From the NCBI RefSeq assembly GCF_026241895.1, contig NZ_JAPJIV010000019.1, positions 1 through 64,000 on the forward strand: a stretch of 64,000 nucleotides of DNA, read 5' to 3'. Positions 43,734 through 52,037 of this stretch are shown piece after piece; the first letter of the stretch is position 1, and each line of letters begins with the position of its first letter. The DNA is from Pseudomonas sp. RIT-562 (GTDB lineage Bacteria; Pseudomonadota; Gammaproteobacteria; Pseudomonadales; Pseudomonadaceae). The notes beneath the pieces were generated by a model. It was not told the origin of the DNA. It searched no databases and saw nothing but the letters and a program-made list of their open reading frames with translations. The translations under genes and the position numbers were made by a program.

Positions 43734-44747
43734 TCAAGCCAACCCACACCGCTCGAAAAACCGCTCCCGCCCCAACACCATCAACGCCGCCCGCTTATGC
43801 GGGAAGTCGAACTCCTTCTCGCAGTGATACCGCTGCCCCTGCATGTAGCCGATCATCTTCGCGTTATCCGCTCGCGGCTCGGCCACCACCCGCTGGGTGC
43901 GCGGATCATCGAGAAACAGGTAGTGCGTCAGCGCCGCTAACCAGCTCGCCACTTTGTGTGGGCCGCGGTGCTGTTCTTCACCCACCAGCATATGAATTCC
44001 TCGATCGTAATCGCCCGCCTCGTAGAACGGTGCGATGCGATCCTCCTTGGCCCAGTAGGCCTCGAAATAGGCAAACGGCTGATCATCGAAGCAGCCAATC
44101 AACGGCAGCGTGTGCGGGTCGGCCTGCAGCTTGGTCAGATACTCGCGGTGTTGCTCGAGGCTGCCCTCCTCCTGCCAGAAACTCGCAACCCGAGCACTGT
44201 TCTGCCAGCGATTGAAGCGCGTCAGGTCCTGCTCGATATCGACGGTGCGCAGGGATATCCATGACCCCAACCGAGCATCGAAGCGTCGGTAAACTTCGCC
44301 CCGGGGTTTGATCGGGCGCAACGGGTGGCGCTTGCCACCGCTGATCACTGGGTATTGCGGGTAACTGCCGGTACTGGCCTGGCGCAACCAGGGTTGAGGC
44401 AACTGCCAGAATAGCGCGCGCTCGCAACGGTACTGGCCGCTGCTTTCGCCGGTCACCAGCAAACCGCCGCTCAGGGCGTCGGTCGGGGTTTTTTCGAGCT
44501 GCCAGGTGAGGTACTGACAGGCTGGGTCACTGGCGAAGAACCAGTAACAGGCCAAGTGCAAGATTTCACTGTCGGGACGTTCGAAACGTTGCTCGATCGC
44601 CACGTGCAGCGCAGGTTCGCGGTTCAGGCTCAAGGCGACCAGCGGCTGCCCGTCGAGGCCGAGGCTCAAGCGGTGGCTGGTTTCATCCGCAACCAGACAG
44701 CGGCCATCCGGCAATGTCAGGGTATTCAGAGCGTTCACATCGGACAT
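43734..44747 (-). CDS. pvdY: IucB/PvdY-type N-hydroxyornithine acetyltransferase
   Basis: The 337-residue protein has a variable N-terminal half and a C-terminal GNAT domain of the AlcB/IucB siderophore type. Signs are RFDARLGSWISLRTVD, WQNSARVASFWQEEGS, PFAYFEAYWAKEDRI, the RGIHMLVGEEQHRGPH cofactor region and RVVAEPRADNAKMI. These enzymes acetylate N-hydroxylated ornithine or lysine. An exact PvdS promoter 41 bases upstream ties it to pyoverdine and suggests an acetyl-hydroxyornithine residue. The exact paralogue name (pvdYII in some strains) is less sure than the reaction type. Confidence 0.8.
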   Translation of the reverse strand: MSDVNALNTLTLPDGRCLVADETSHRLSLGLDGQPLVALSLNREPALHVAIEQRFERPDSEILHLACYWFFASDPACQYLTWQLEKTPTDALSGGLLVTGESSGQYRCERALFWQLPQPWLRQASTGSYPQYPVISGGKRHPLRPIKPRGEVYRRFDARLGSWISLRTVDIEQDLTRFNRWQNSARVASFWQEEGSLEQHREYLTKLQADPHTLPLIGCFDDQPFAYFEAYWAKEDRIAPFYEAGDYDRGIHMLVGEEQHRGPHKVASWLAALTHYLFLDDPRTQRVVAEPRADNAKMIGYMQGQRYHCEKEFDFPHKRAALMVLGRERFFERCGLA

Positions 44748-44787
44748 GGTTCGGGCTCACGTTAATCATCAACTGTTAAACGTGGTG

Positions 44788-44811
44788 ACGTGAGCCGATC
44801 AGGAAAATTTA
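44788..44811 (-). promoter_or_regulatory. PvdS promoter of the pvdY-like gene
   Basis: On the minus strand TAAAT (plus 44807-44811) and CGT (plus 44788-44790) are separated by exactly 16 bp, an exact match to the PvdS pattern. Confidence 0.87.
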
Positions 44812-44846
44812 ACTAAAGATAGGAATTACTCGAACCGCTGTCTCCA

Positions 44847-45641
44847 TCAATCGCCGGGAACAGGCACCACGGCAATTCGGTACGGCGCAAAAATTTTCAG
44901 CATTTCGCCGTTCTCCCGCAACCCCTGCAGCAACTTGCCAAAGGCTTCACTGCTGATGGGGGCCGCAGGACGCAGGATTGCATAATGGTGATAGACCTGG
45001 TCCACCCGCTGGGATACCAGCAGTTGATTGGCCACCTTGCCGTTACGCAGCAGGTAATCGCTCAGGTAGGAACGCGTGACTAGTGCAATGTCCGCACGCC
45101 CACGCAGCACCATGAGCAAGTTACTGTCATGGGAATAGGTCAGCGAAGCGTTGAAACGTTGCGCAAGGAATTTGGGGTCGGCATTGAAGTTGGCGAACTC
45201 GTAGTGATAGCCACTGAACAGCGCCAAACGTTTGCCGGCAAGGTCGGCAAAATAGTCCTGTTGCCGATCCGGCAGCTGTTGCGCGACGAAAATCTCGGCA
45301 TCCTCCAGGCCCATGTCGACCGTGGTATGGGGAATGTCCTTCCAGCCCCAATCAGGGTTCTCGAAGATCGCCATGTCCACCCGACCCTGCTTGAAGTCAC
45401 CAAAGCGCCGGGGAATCGAAGTCGGCACCAGCACAAACTCGTAGTCATGCTGCGCAACATTCAACGCTTCGACCAATTGCGGCAGCAAGCCGGTGTCGGC
45501 GCCCATTTCCGGGCGCACGGTATAGGGTGGAAAATGCGCGGCGCCGACTCGAACCAGCTGTGCGGCCGGGGACGGCAGTATGCATAAGGCGGGAAGCGCC
45601 GCCAGTAAAAACCGGAAGGCCGTCCGTGTTGGCGAGGACAT
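44847..45641 (-). CDS. Periplasmic solute-binding protein (SBP_bac_3 type)
   Basis: The 264-residue protein has a signal peptide (FLLAALPALCILPSPAAQ) followed by a two-lobe binding domain of the amino-acid/ArtJ type: VRVGAAHFPPYTVRPEMGADTG-like start, FKQGRVDMAIFEN and LRGRADIALVTRSYLSDYLL. No ABC permease or ATPase gene is adjacent, so it may be an orphan receptor or act with another system. The ATG at 45641 follows GTAGGTGG. It is not obviously linked to the pyoverdine or terpene genes on either side. Confidence 0.82.
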   Translation of the reverse strand: MSSPTRTAFRFLLAALPALCILPSPAAQLVRVGAAHFPPYTVRPEMGADTGLLPQLVEALNVAQHDYEFVLVPTSIPRRFGDFKQGRVDMAIFENPDWGWKDIPHTTVDMGLEDAEIFVAQQLPDRQQDYFADLAGKRLALFSGYHYEFANFNADPKFLAQRFNASLTYSHDSNLLMVLRGRADIALVTRSYLSDYLLRNGKVANQLLVSQRVDQVYHHYAILRPAAPISSEAFGKLLQGLRENGEMLKIFAPYRIAVVPVPGD

Positions 45642-45731
45642 CAAAACCACCTACTCCCGAAAATTACGCTGCTATGCATTCAAGCTAGGCGGTTTCGCCT
45701 GGTTAGCCAGTTTCTTGCTGGCAAATCACCA

Positions 45732-46358
45732 CTATCGTGGCTCTTTCAATACCATGATCAAGGCTTCATCCGCCAGTTGATCCAGGCTCATGCTGCCACC
45801 GGCGCGAAACCAGGTGGTGGTCCAGGACAGCGCACCCGTCAGGAACCGCCGCGTGATGAACACATCGCCGCCAATCAAGCCGGCGTCCTTGGCCTCCCCC
45901 AGCACCTGCAGCCACAGCTGTTCGTAGATATCGCGCAGGGCCAGCACCTGTGCCTGGCCTTCCTCGGACAACGAACGCCATTCGTAGACCAGCACCGCCA
46001 TGGCCTCACCGCTGCCGCCCATGATCGATTGCAGCTCGCATCGAATCAGCGCCAGCACCCGCTCGCGCACGCTCCCAGCCTCGGCCAGCGCGGCACGCAT
46101 CAACGCCGTGTTGTAGCGGATGGTCTCCTCCATGACTGCACGCAGGATGTCATCCTTGCTTTTGAAGTGATGAAAAATACTGCCCGACTGAATGCCCACG
46201 GCGCCGGCGAGGTCGCGCACTGTGGTGCGCTCATAACCTTTGTTACGGAACAGGTGGGCGGCGACCTGCAGCAGTTTGCCGCGGGCGCTGTCGGGGTCAG
46301 TCAACTGGCCGTTGTCGACCAGTTCACGCATGACGCCCAGGGCTTTTTGCTCGTCCAC
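45732..46358 (-). CDS. atuR: TetR-family repressor AtuR of the acyclic terpene pathway
   Basis: The 208-residue protein has an N-terminal helix-turn-helix (AAHLFRNKGYERTTVRDLAGAVG, then SGSIFHHFKSKDDILRAV) and a C-terminal ligand domain with YEWRSLSEEGQAQV. It is divergent from atuA with a perfect inverted repeat between them, as known for AtuR of P. aeruginosa. It starts with GTG at 46358 after AGGAGAG. Its natural inducer is expected to be an acyl-CoA intermediate of citronellol/geraniol breakdown, which is inference from the pathway. Confidence 0.88.
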   Translation of the reverse strand: MDEQKALGVMRELVDNGQLTDPDSARGKLLQVAAHLFRNKGYERTTVRDLAGAVGIQSGSIFHHFKSKDDILRAVMEETIRYNTALMRAALAEAGSVRERVLALIRCELQSIMGGSGEAMAVLVYEWRSLSEEGQAQVLALRDIYEQLWLQVLGEAKDAGLIGGDVFITRRFLTGALSWTTTWFRAGGSMSLDQLADEALIMVLKEPR

Positions 46359-46445
46359 CCATTCTCTCCTACAGTCGATCAGTCAGATACGCCGCTCGCC
46401 ACTAAAACAGCGGGCTTGCGCGGGCAATTTAAGCTGGCGATGACA

Positions 46446-46506
46446 ACCAAGCAAGCGCTTGGGCAGAAGATATTCCAGGCATTTACAAACCAAGCGCTTG
46501 CTTGGT
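46446..46506. promoter_or_regulatory. AtuR operator: perfect 17-bp inverted repeat
   Basis: ACCAAGCAAGCGCTTGG (46446-46462) and its exact reverse complement CCAAGCGCTTGCTTGGT (46490-46506) are 27 bases apart. Each arm contains the palindrome CCAAGCGCTTGG or AAGCGCTT. The pair lies between atuR and atuA and resembles the paired inverted sites described for AtuR in P. aeruginosa. Confidence 0.85.
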
Positions 46507-46550
46507 AGTCTCGGAACGGTAATCTCCCTACACCGTCGACGGAGGTGAGC

Positions 46551-48353
46551 ATGAAGCCAACTGTGCCTGAAACCATTCGCATCGGTTGCGCCAGCGCGTT
46601 CTGGGGCGATACCTCGACGGCCGCGGCGCAGCTGGTGGAAGGGGGACGCCTGGATTACCTGGTATTCGACTACCTGGCGGAGATCACTATGTCGATCATG
46701 GCCGGGGCGCGGATGAAAGATCCCCAGGCCGGTTACGCCAGTGACTTCATTGAAGTCCTCGGCCCGCTGCTCACGCAAATCGCCGATCAAGGCATCCGGG
46801 TTATCAGCAACGCCGGCGGGATCAACCCGCAAGCCTGTGCCGCAGCCCTGCAAGCCGCTTGCAACAAGGCCGGGGTGGAACTGAAGATCGCCGTGCTGCA
46901 GGGCGATGACTTGCAACCACAGTTCAAGCAGCTCAAAACCCTGGGTATCCAGGAAATGTTCAGTGGTGCGCCTTTGCCGGCGATGTGTGTCTCGACCAAC
47001 GCCTACCTCGGCGCCCCGGGCATCGTCGAAGCTTTGCGCCTGGGGGCGGACATCGTCATCACCGGGCGGGTGGTCGACAGTGCAGTGGTCAGTGCTGCCC
47101 TGGTGCATGAGTTCGGCTGGTCGTGGCAGGACTACGACAAGCTCGCCCAGGCCGCCCTCGCCGGCCACATCATCGAATGCGGAGCGCAATGCACCGGCGG
47201 CAACTTCACCGACTGGCGTGAGGTGCCGGACTACGAACACATCGGCTTTCCGATCGTCGAAGTGAGCCGCGACAGCCAGTTCATCGTCAGCAAACCCGAA
47301 GGCTCAGGCGGCCTGGTCACGCCACTGACCGTGGGCGAGCAGATGCTGTATGAAATCGGCGACCCACAGGCCTATCTGTTGCCTGACGTTGTGTGTGATT
47401 TCACCCAGGTCAGGCTGGTGCAACAGGGCAAAAACAGAGTGCAGGTGCACGGCGCCAAGGGCTTGCCACCCACCGACCAGTACAAAGTCAGCGCGACCTA
47501 TATGGACGGCTTTCGCTGCACCGCCAGTTGCCTGATCGCCGGCATCGATGCAGTCGACAAGGCCCGGCGCGTCAGCGCCGCGATCATCAGCAAAACTGCA
47601 GAAATCTTCAGCCAACGCGGGTGGGCGCCCTACAGCGAAGTGAACATCGAATTGCTTGGCAGCGAGGCTACCTACGGCCCTCGCGGTCAGCGCCAGGACA
47701 GCCGCGAGGTGGTGATCAAACTTGCCGTGCGGCATCCGGACAAGCAGGCGCTGATCCTGTTCTCCCGCGAGATCGCCCAGGCGGCCACCGGCATGGCACC
47801 GGGATTGACCGGGATCGTCGGCGGACGACCGACCGTGTACCCGCTGATCCGCCTGTTCTCCTTCCTGATCGATAAATCCGCGTGCACCCTGGGCATTCAC
47901 TTCGAAGGCCAGCTGCATCCCTGCGCCTTGCCCGCCATCGCGGTGCTCGACACTCAGAACCTGCCAGTGCCGCTCGATCCGCCCAAGCCCGCCGGCCTGG
48001 CCGACGCCAGCGTCGAGCTGGTCAAGCTGGCGGTTGCGCGCTCCGGGGACAAGGGCAATCACAGCAACATCGGCGTCATGGCCCGCGAACCGGAGTACCT
48101 GCCGTGGATCGCCGAAGCCTTGACCCCGGAAGTGCTGGTGGACTGGATGAGCCATGTCCTCGACCCGGTGCACGGCCGAGTCGAGCGCTGGTACCTGCCA
48201 GCCACTCATAGCCTGAATTTCCTCCTGGAAAATGCCCTCGGCGGCGGTGGCGTGGCCAGTCTGCGCATCGACCCGCAAGGCAAGGCGTTCGCCCAGCAGT
48301 TGCTGGAAATCCAGATTCCGGTGCCGAAAAGCATCGCCGACCAGGTCAATTAG
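46551..48353 (+). CDS. atuA: AtuA, acyclic terpene utilisation protein
   Basis: The 600-residue protein begins TIRIGCASAFWGDTSTAAAQL, the start of the DUF1446/AtuA family, and has a C-terminal domain (VKLAVARSGDKGNHSNIGVMA) characteristic of the fused form. AtuA is needed for growth on citronellol and geraniol. A precise reaction is not established; hydratase- or thioester-related roles have been suggested. The ATG at 46551 sits five bases after GGAGG. It is the first gene of atuABCDEF. Confidence 0.93.
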   Translation: MKPTVPETIRIGCASAFWGDTSTAAAQLVEGGRLDYLVFDYLAEITMSIMAGARMKDPQAGYASDFIEVLGPLLTQIADQGIRVISNAGGINPQACAAALQAACNKAGVELKIAVLQGDDLQPQFKQLKTLGIQEMFSGAPLPAMCVSTNAYLGAPGIVEALRLGADIVITGRVVDSAVVSAALVHEFGWSWQDYDKLAQAALAGHIIECGAQCTGGNFTDWREVPDYEHIGFPIVEVSRDSQFIVSKPEGSGGLVTPLTVGEQMLYEIGDPQAYLLPDVVCDFTQVRLVQQGKNRVQVHGAKGLPPTDQYKVSATYMDGFRCTASCLIAGIDAVDKARRVSAAIISKTAEIFSQRGWAPYSEVNIELLGSEATYGPRGQRQDSREVVIKLAVRHPDKQALILFSREIAQAATGMAPGLTGIVGGRPTVYPLIRLFSFLIDKSACTLGIHFEGQLHPCALPAIAVLDTQNLPVPLDPPKPAGLADASVELVKLAVARSGDKGNHSNIGVMAREPEYLPWIAEALTPEVLVDWMSHVLDPVHGRVERWYLPATHSLNFLLENALGGGGVASLRIDPQGKAFAQQLLEIQIPVPKSIADQVN

Positions 48354-48365
48354 AGGACTGCCACC

Positions 48366-49235
48366 GTGGCCTACGATTCGATTTTCAAAGCCGGTTTATT
48401 TGCCGGGCAAAACATCATCGTGACCGGTGGCGGCAGCGGTATCGGCCGCTGCACCGCCCACGAACTGGCGGCGCTTGGCGCTCATGTGCTGCTGGTGGGG
48501 CGCAACGCGGCCAAGCTGAAGAACGTCGCCCACGAGATTAGCGAAGATGGCGGCCAGGCCGATTGGGTGGTGTGCGATATCCGCGAGGAGGAAACGGTGC
48601 GCCACATCGTCAGCGAACTGATCCGCCAGCACGGCCCCATCCATGGCCTGGTCAACAATGCCGGCGGGCAGTTCCCCTCTGCGCTGGCCTCGATCAACCA
48701 GAAGGGCTTCGAAACCGTGATGCGGACCAACCTGGTGGGCGGCTTCCTGATGGCCCGGGAAGTGTTCAATCAGTCCATGAGCAAGCACGGCGGCGCGATC
48801 GTCAACATGCTCGCCGACATGTGGGGCGGGATGCCAGGCATGGGGCATTCCGGCGCCGCGCGCTCGGGCATGGATAACCTGACAAAAACGGCGGCTTTCG
48901 AGTGGGGTTACGCCGGCGTGCGAGTCAACGCCGTGGCACCCGGCTGGATCGCCTCAAGCGGCATGGACACTTACGAGGGTGCGTTCAAGGCGGTGATTCC
49001 GACCTTGCGCGAGCATGTTCCGCTCAAGCGTATCGGCACTGAATCGGAAGTCAGCGCGGCAATCGTTTTCCTGCTCAGCCCGGCTGCGGCCTTTATCAGC
49101 GGCAGCACCTTGCGCATCGATGGCGCGGCGAGCCTGGGCGGGCGCGCATGGCCAATGCACAAGGCGCAGAACAGCGAGTCGTACAACGGTTTTCACCGGG
49201 CGTACCTGCCCGAAGTACTTCAGGACAAGGACTAA
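48366..49235 (+). CDS. atuB: AtuB, SDR-family protein related to trans-2-enoyl-CoA reductase
   Basis: The 289-residue SDR has the cofactor loop VTGGGSGIGR (about residue 22) and NNAGGQFPSALASI. The active-site stretch reads MGHSGAARSGMDNLTK, with His at the usual Tyr position, as in peroxisomal trans-2-enoyl-CoA reductase, rather than YxxxK. The C-terminus PAAAFISGSTLRIDG is canonical. AtuB has been proposed as a citronellol/citronellal dehydrogenase or acyl-CoA enzyme. It starts with GTG 12 bases after atuA. Confidence 0.9.
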   Translation: MAYDSIFKAGLFAGQNIIVTGGGSGIGRCTAHELAALGAHVLLVGRNAAKLKNVAHEISEDGGQADWVVCDIREEETVRHIVSELIRQHGPIHGLVNNAGGQFPSALASINQKGFETVMRTNLVGGFLMAREVFNQSMSKHGGAIVNMLADMWGGMPGMGHSGAARSGMDNLTKTAAFEWGYAGVRVNAVAPGWIASSGMDTYEGAFKAVIPTLREHVPLKRIGTESEVSAAIVFLLSPAAAFISGSTLRIDGAASLGGRAWPMHKAQNSESYNGFHRAYLPEVLQDKD

Positions 49236-49238
49236 ACC

Positions 49239-50855
49239 ATGCCGGTCATACAGTCCCAGGTCGACCCCGCGAGCCAACAATTTGCGCAGAATCGCGCCGC
49301 GATGCTGGCGGGCGTCGAGCAGGTTCGGCAGCTCGAACAGAATCTTCTGAACAAAGCGGCCGAGGCCAAATCCAGGTTCGACCAGCGCGGGCAATTGTTG
49401 CCCCGGGAACGCCTCAACCTGTTGTTGGATCCCGGCGCACCTTTCCTCGAACTGGCGAGTCTGGCGGGTTACAAGCTGCACGATGACAAGGACGGCAATT
49501 CAGCCGGTGGCGGCCTGATTGCCGGCATCGGTTACGTGTCCGGAGTGCGGGTACTGGTGGTGGCGAATAACAGCGCGATCAAGGGCGGGACGATTTCCCC
49601 CAGCGGCCTGAAAAAATCCTTGCGCCTGCAGCAGATCGCCATGGAGAACAAACTGCCGGTTATCACCCTGGCCGAGAGTGGTGGCGCCAACCTCAATTAC
49701 GCTGCGGAGATTTTTGTCGAAGGCGCTCGCAGCTTTGCCAATCAGGCGCGGATGTCGGCCATGGGCCTGCCGCAGATCACTGTGGTCCACGGCTCGGCCA
49801 CGGCGGGCGGGGCGTATCAGCCGGGGCTGTCGGATTACGTGGTGGTGGTGCGCGGCAAGGCCAAGCTGTTCCTCGCAGGCCCGCCACTGCTCAAGGCCGC
49901 CACCGGTGAGATCGCCACCGATGAGCAACTTGGTGGCGCCGAGATGCACGCACAAGTGGCCGGCACGGCGGAGTACCTGGCGGAAAACGATGCCGATGGC
50001 GTGCGCCAGGTGCGTGAGATTCTGCGTCTGCTGCCCTGGAACGCGCGGCTCGCGCAGCCTCCTCGGCCAAGCTTTGAAGAACCGCTGTACCCCATCGACG
50101 AGTTACTCGGGCTGATTCCCGATGACCCGAAAAAGCCCTATGACGCGCGGGAAATCGTCGCGCGAATCGCCGACGGTTCGAACTTCCTCGAGTTCAAGGG
50201 CGAGTACGATCAGCAGACCCTTTGTGGGCATTTGCAGATTCAGGGTCGCGCCTGCGGCTTCATCGGCAACAACGGCCCGATCACCCCCAGGGGCGCGAGC
50301 AAGGCAGCGCAGTTCATTCAGCTGTGTGACCAGAGTCAGACTCCGCTGCTGTTTTTTCACAACACCACCGGGTTCATGGTGGGCACCGAATCGGAACAGC
50401 AGGGCGTGATCAAACATGGTGCCAAGATGATCCAGGCGGTGGCCAACGCCCGCGTGCCGAAACTGACGATCGTGGTCGGCGGCTCCTACGGCGCCGGCAA
50501 TTATGCAATGTGCGGTCGCGGCCTCGACCCACGGTTTATCTTCGCCTGGCCTAACAGCCGCACCGCGGTGATGGGTGGTGCCCAGGCGGGCAAGGTGCTG
50601 CGCATCGTTACCGAGGCTAAACAACTCAAGGACGGCCTGGTGCCCGACCCGAAAATGCTCGACATGCTGGAACAGGTCACCGCGCAGAAACTGGACGGTC
50701 AATCCACGGCGCTGTACGGCAGCGCCAGCTTGTGGGACGACGGCCTGATCGACCCGCGCGACACCCGTACCTTGCTCGGTTACCTGCTGGACATCTGTCA
50801 CGAGGCCGAAGTGCGGCCACTGCATGCAAACAGTTTTGGTGTAGCCCGCTTCTAA
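49239..50855 (+). CDS. atuC: Geranyl-CoA carboxylase, carboxyltransferase (beta) subunit
   Basis: The 538-residue protein has the two crotonase-like halves of acyl-CoA carboxyltransferases. The acyl-CoA-binding part includes LPRERLNLLLDPGAPFLEL and AESGGANLNYAAEIF; the carboxybiotin part includes GRACGFIGNNGPITP, FFHNTTGFMVGTE and VVGGSYGAGNYAMCGRGLDPRF. With AtuF it carboxylates geranyl-CoA to isohexenylglutaconyl-CoA. It is a close paralogue of the LiuB methylcrotonyl-CoA enzyme; the atu context decides the assignment. Confidence 0.92.
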   Translation: MPVIQSQVDPASQQFAQNRAAMLAGVEQVRQLEQNLLNKAAEAKSRFDQRGQLLPRERLNLLLDPGAPFLELASLAGYKLHDDKDGNSAGGGLIAGIGYVSGVRVLVVANNSAIKGGTISPSGLKKSLRLQQIAMENKLPVITLAESGGANLNYAAEIFVEGARSFANQARMSAMGLPQITVVHGSATAGGAYQPGLSDYVVVVRGKAKLFLAGPPLLKAATGEIATDEQLGGAEMHAQVAGTAEYLAENDADGVRQVREILRLLPWNARLAQPPRPSFEEPLYPIDELLGLIPDDPKKPYDAREIVARIADGSNFLEFKGEYDQQTLCGHLQIQGRACGFIGNNGPITPRGASKAAQFIQLCDQSQTPLLFFHNTTGFMVGTESEQQGVIKHGAKMIQAVANARVPKLTIVVGGSYGAGNYAMCGRGLDPRFIFAWPNSRTAVMGGAQAGKVLRIVTEAKQLKDGLVPDPKMLDMLEQVTAQKLDGQSTALYGSASLWDDGLIDPRDTRTLLGYLLDICHEAEVRPLHANSFGVARF

Positions 50856-50879
50856 GCGGCGATGAGGAGAACAATAAAA

Positions 50880-52037
50880 ATGATCTTCACCCAGGAACAC
50901 GAAGCACTGCGCCGCACGGTCCGCCAGTTTGTCGATAACCAGATCAATCCCCACGTCGACGAATGGGAAAAAGCCGGGCGGTTTCCCATCCACGAGATCT
51001 TTCGCCAGGCCGGCGAGCTGGGCCTGCTGGGCATTTCCAAGCCGGAAAAATTTGGCGGCATGGGCCTCGACTACAGCTACTCGATCGTCGCGGCCGAAGA
51101 GTTCGGCACCATTCATTGCGGCGGTATTCCGATGTCCATCGGCGTGCAGACCGACATGTGCACGCCGGCACTGGCACGTTTTGGTTCTGATGAACTGCGC
51201 GATGAGTTCCTGCGCCCGGCGATCACTGGCGAGCAGGTCGGTTGCATTGGAGTCTCTGAAGTTGGTGCCGGGTCCGACGTCGCCGGCTTGAAAACCAGCG
51301 CCCGCAAGGACGGCGACGACTACGTGATCAACGGCAGCAAAATGTGGATCACCAACTCGCCGAGTGCCGATTTCATTTGTTTGCTGGCCAACACCTCGGA
51401 CGATAAACCGCACATCAACAAATCGCTGATCATGGTACCGATGAAGACTGCGGGCATCAGCCTCAGCTCGCACCTGGACAAGCTCGGCATGCGCAGCTCG
51501 GAAACTGCCCAGGTGTTTTTTGACAACGTGCGGGTGCCCCAGCGCAACCGCATCGGCCACGAAGGCGCGGGCTTCATGATGCAGATGTTGCAGTTCCAGG
51601 AAGAACGCCTGTTCGGCGCGGCCAACATGATCAAGGGCCTGGAGTACTGCGTCGACAGCACCATCGAGTACTGCAAGGAGCGCAAGACTTTTGGCAATGC
51701 GCTGATCGACAACCAGGTCATTCACTTTCGCCTGGCCGAACTGCAAACCGAGATCGAGTGCCTGCGGGCGCTGGTCTATCAGGCCACTGAGCAATACATC
51801 AAGGGTCAGGACGTCACCCGCCTGGCGTCCATGGCCAAGCTCAAGGCCGGGCGCCTGGGGCGCGAAGTCAGCGACAGCTGCCTGCAATACTGGGGCGGTA
51901 TGGGCTTCATGTGGGACAACCCGGTGGCACGCGCCTATCGCGATGTGCGCCTGGTATCGATCGGCGGTGGCGCCGACGAGATCATGCTGGGGATCATCTG
52001 CAAGCTGATGGGCATCCTGCCGGGGAAGAAAAAATGA
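50880..52037 (+). CDS. atuD: AtuD, citronellyl-CoA dehydrogenase
   Basis: The 385-residue acyl-CoA dehydrogenase has GLLGISKPEKFGGMGLDYSYS, the FAD-loop ACD signature CIGVSEVGAGSDVAGL, MWITNSPSADFICLLA, and a C-terminal QYWGGMGFMWDNPVARAYRD with the region of the catalytic base. AtuD oxidises citronellyl-CoA to cis-geranyl-CoA. The ATG at 50880 follows GAGGAGAAC. Its stop overlaps the atuE start. Confidence 0.92.
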   Translation: MIFTQEHEALRRTVRQFVDNQINPHVDEWEKAGRFPIHEIFRQAGELGLLGISKPEKFGGMGLDYSYSIVAAEEFGTIHCGGIPMSIGVQTDMCTPALARFGSDELRDEFLRPAITGEQVGCIGVSEVGAGSDVAGLKTSARKDGDDYVINGSKMWITNSPSADFICLLANTSDDKPHINKSLIMVPMKTAGISLSSHLDKLGMRSSETAQVFFDNVRVPQRNRIGHEGAGFMMQMLQFQEERLFGAANMIKGLEYCVDSTIEYCKERKTFGNALIDNQVIHFRLAELQTEIECLRALVYQATEQYIKGQDVTRLASMAKLKAGRLGREVSDSCLQYWGGMGFMWDNPVARAYRDVRLVSIGGGADEIMLGIICKLMGILPGKKK

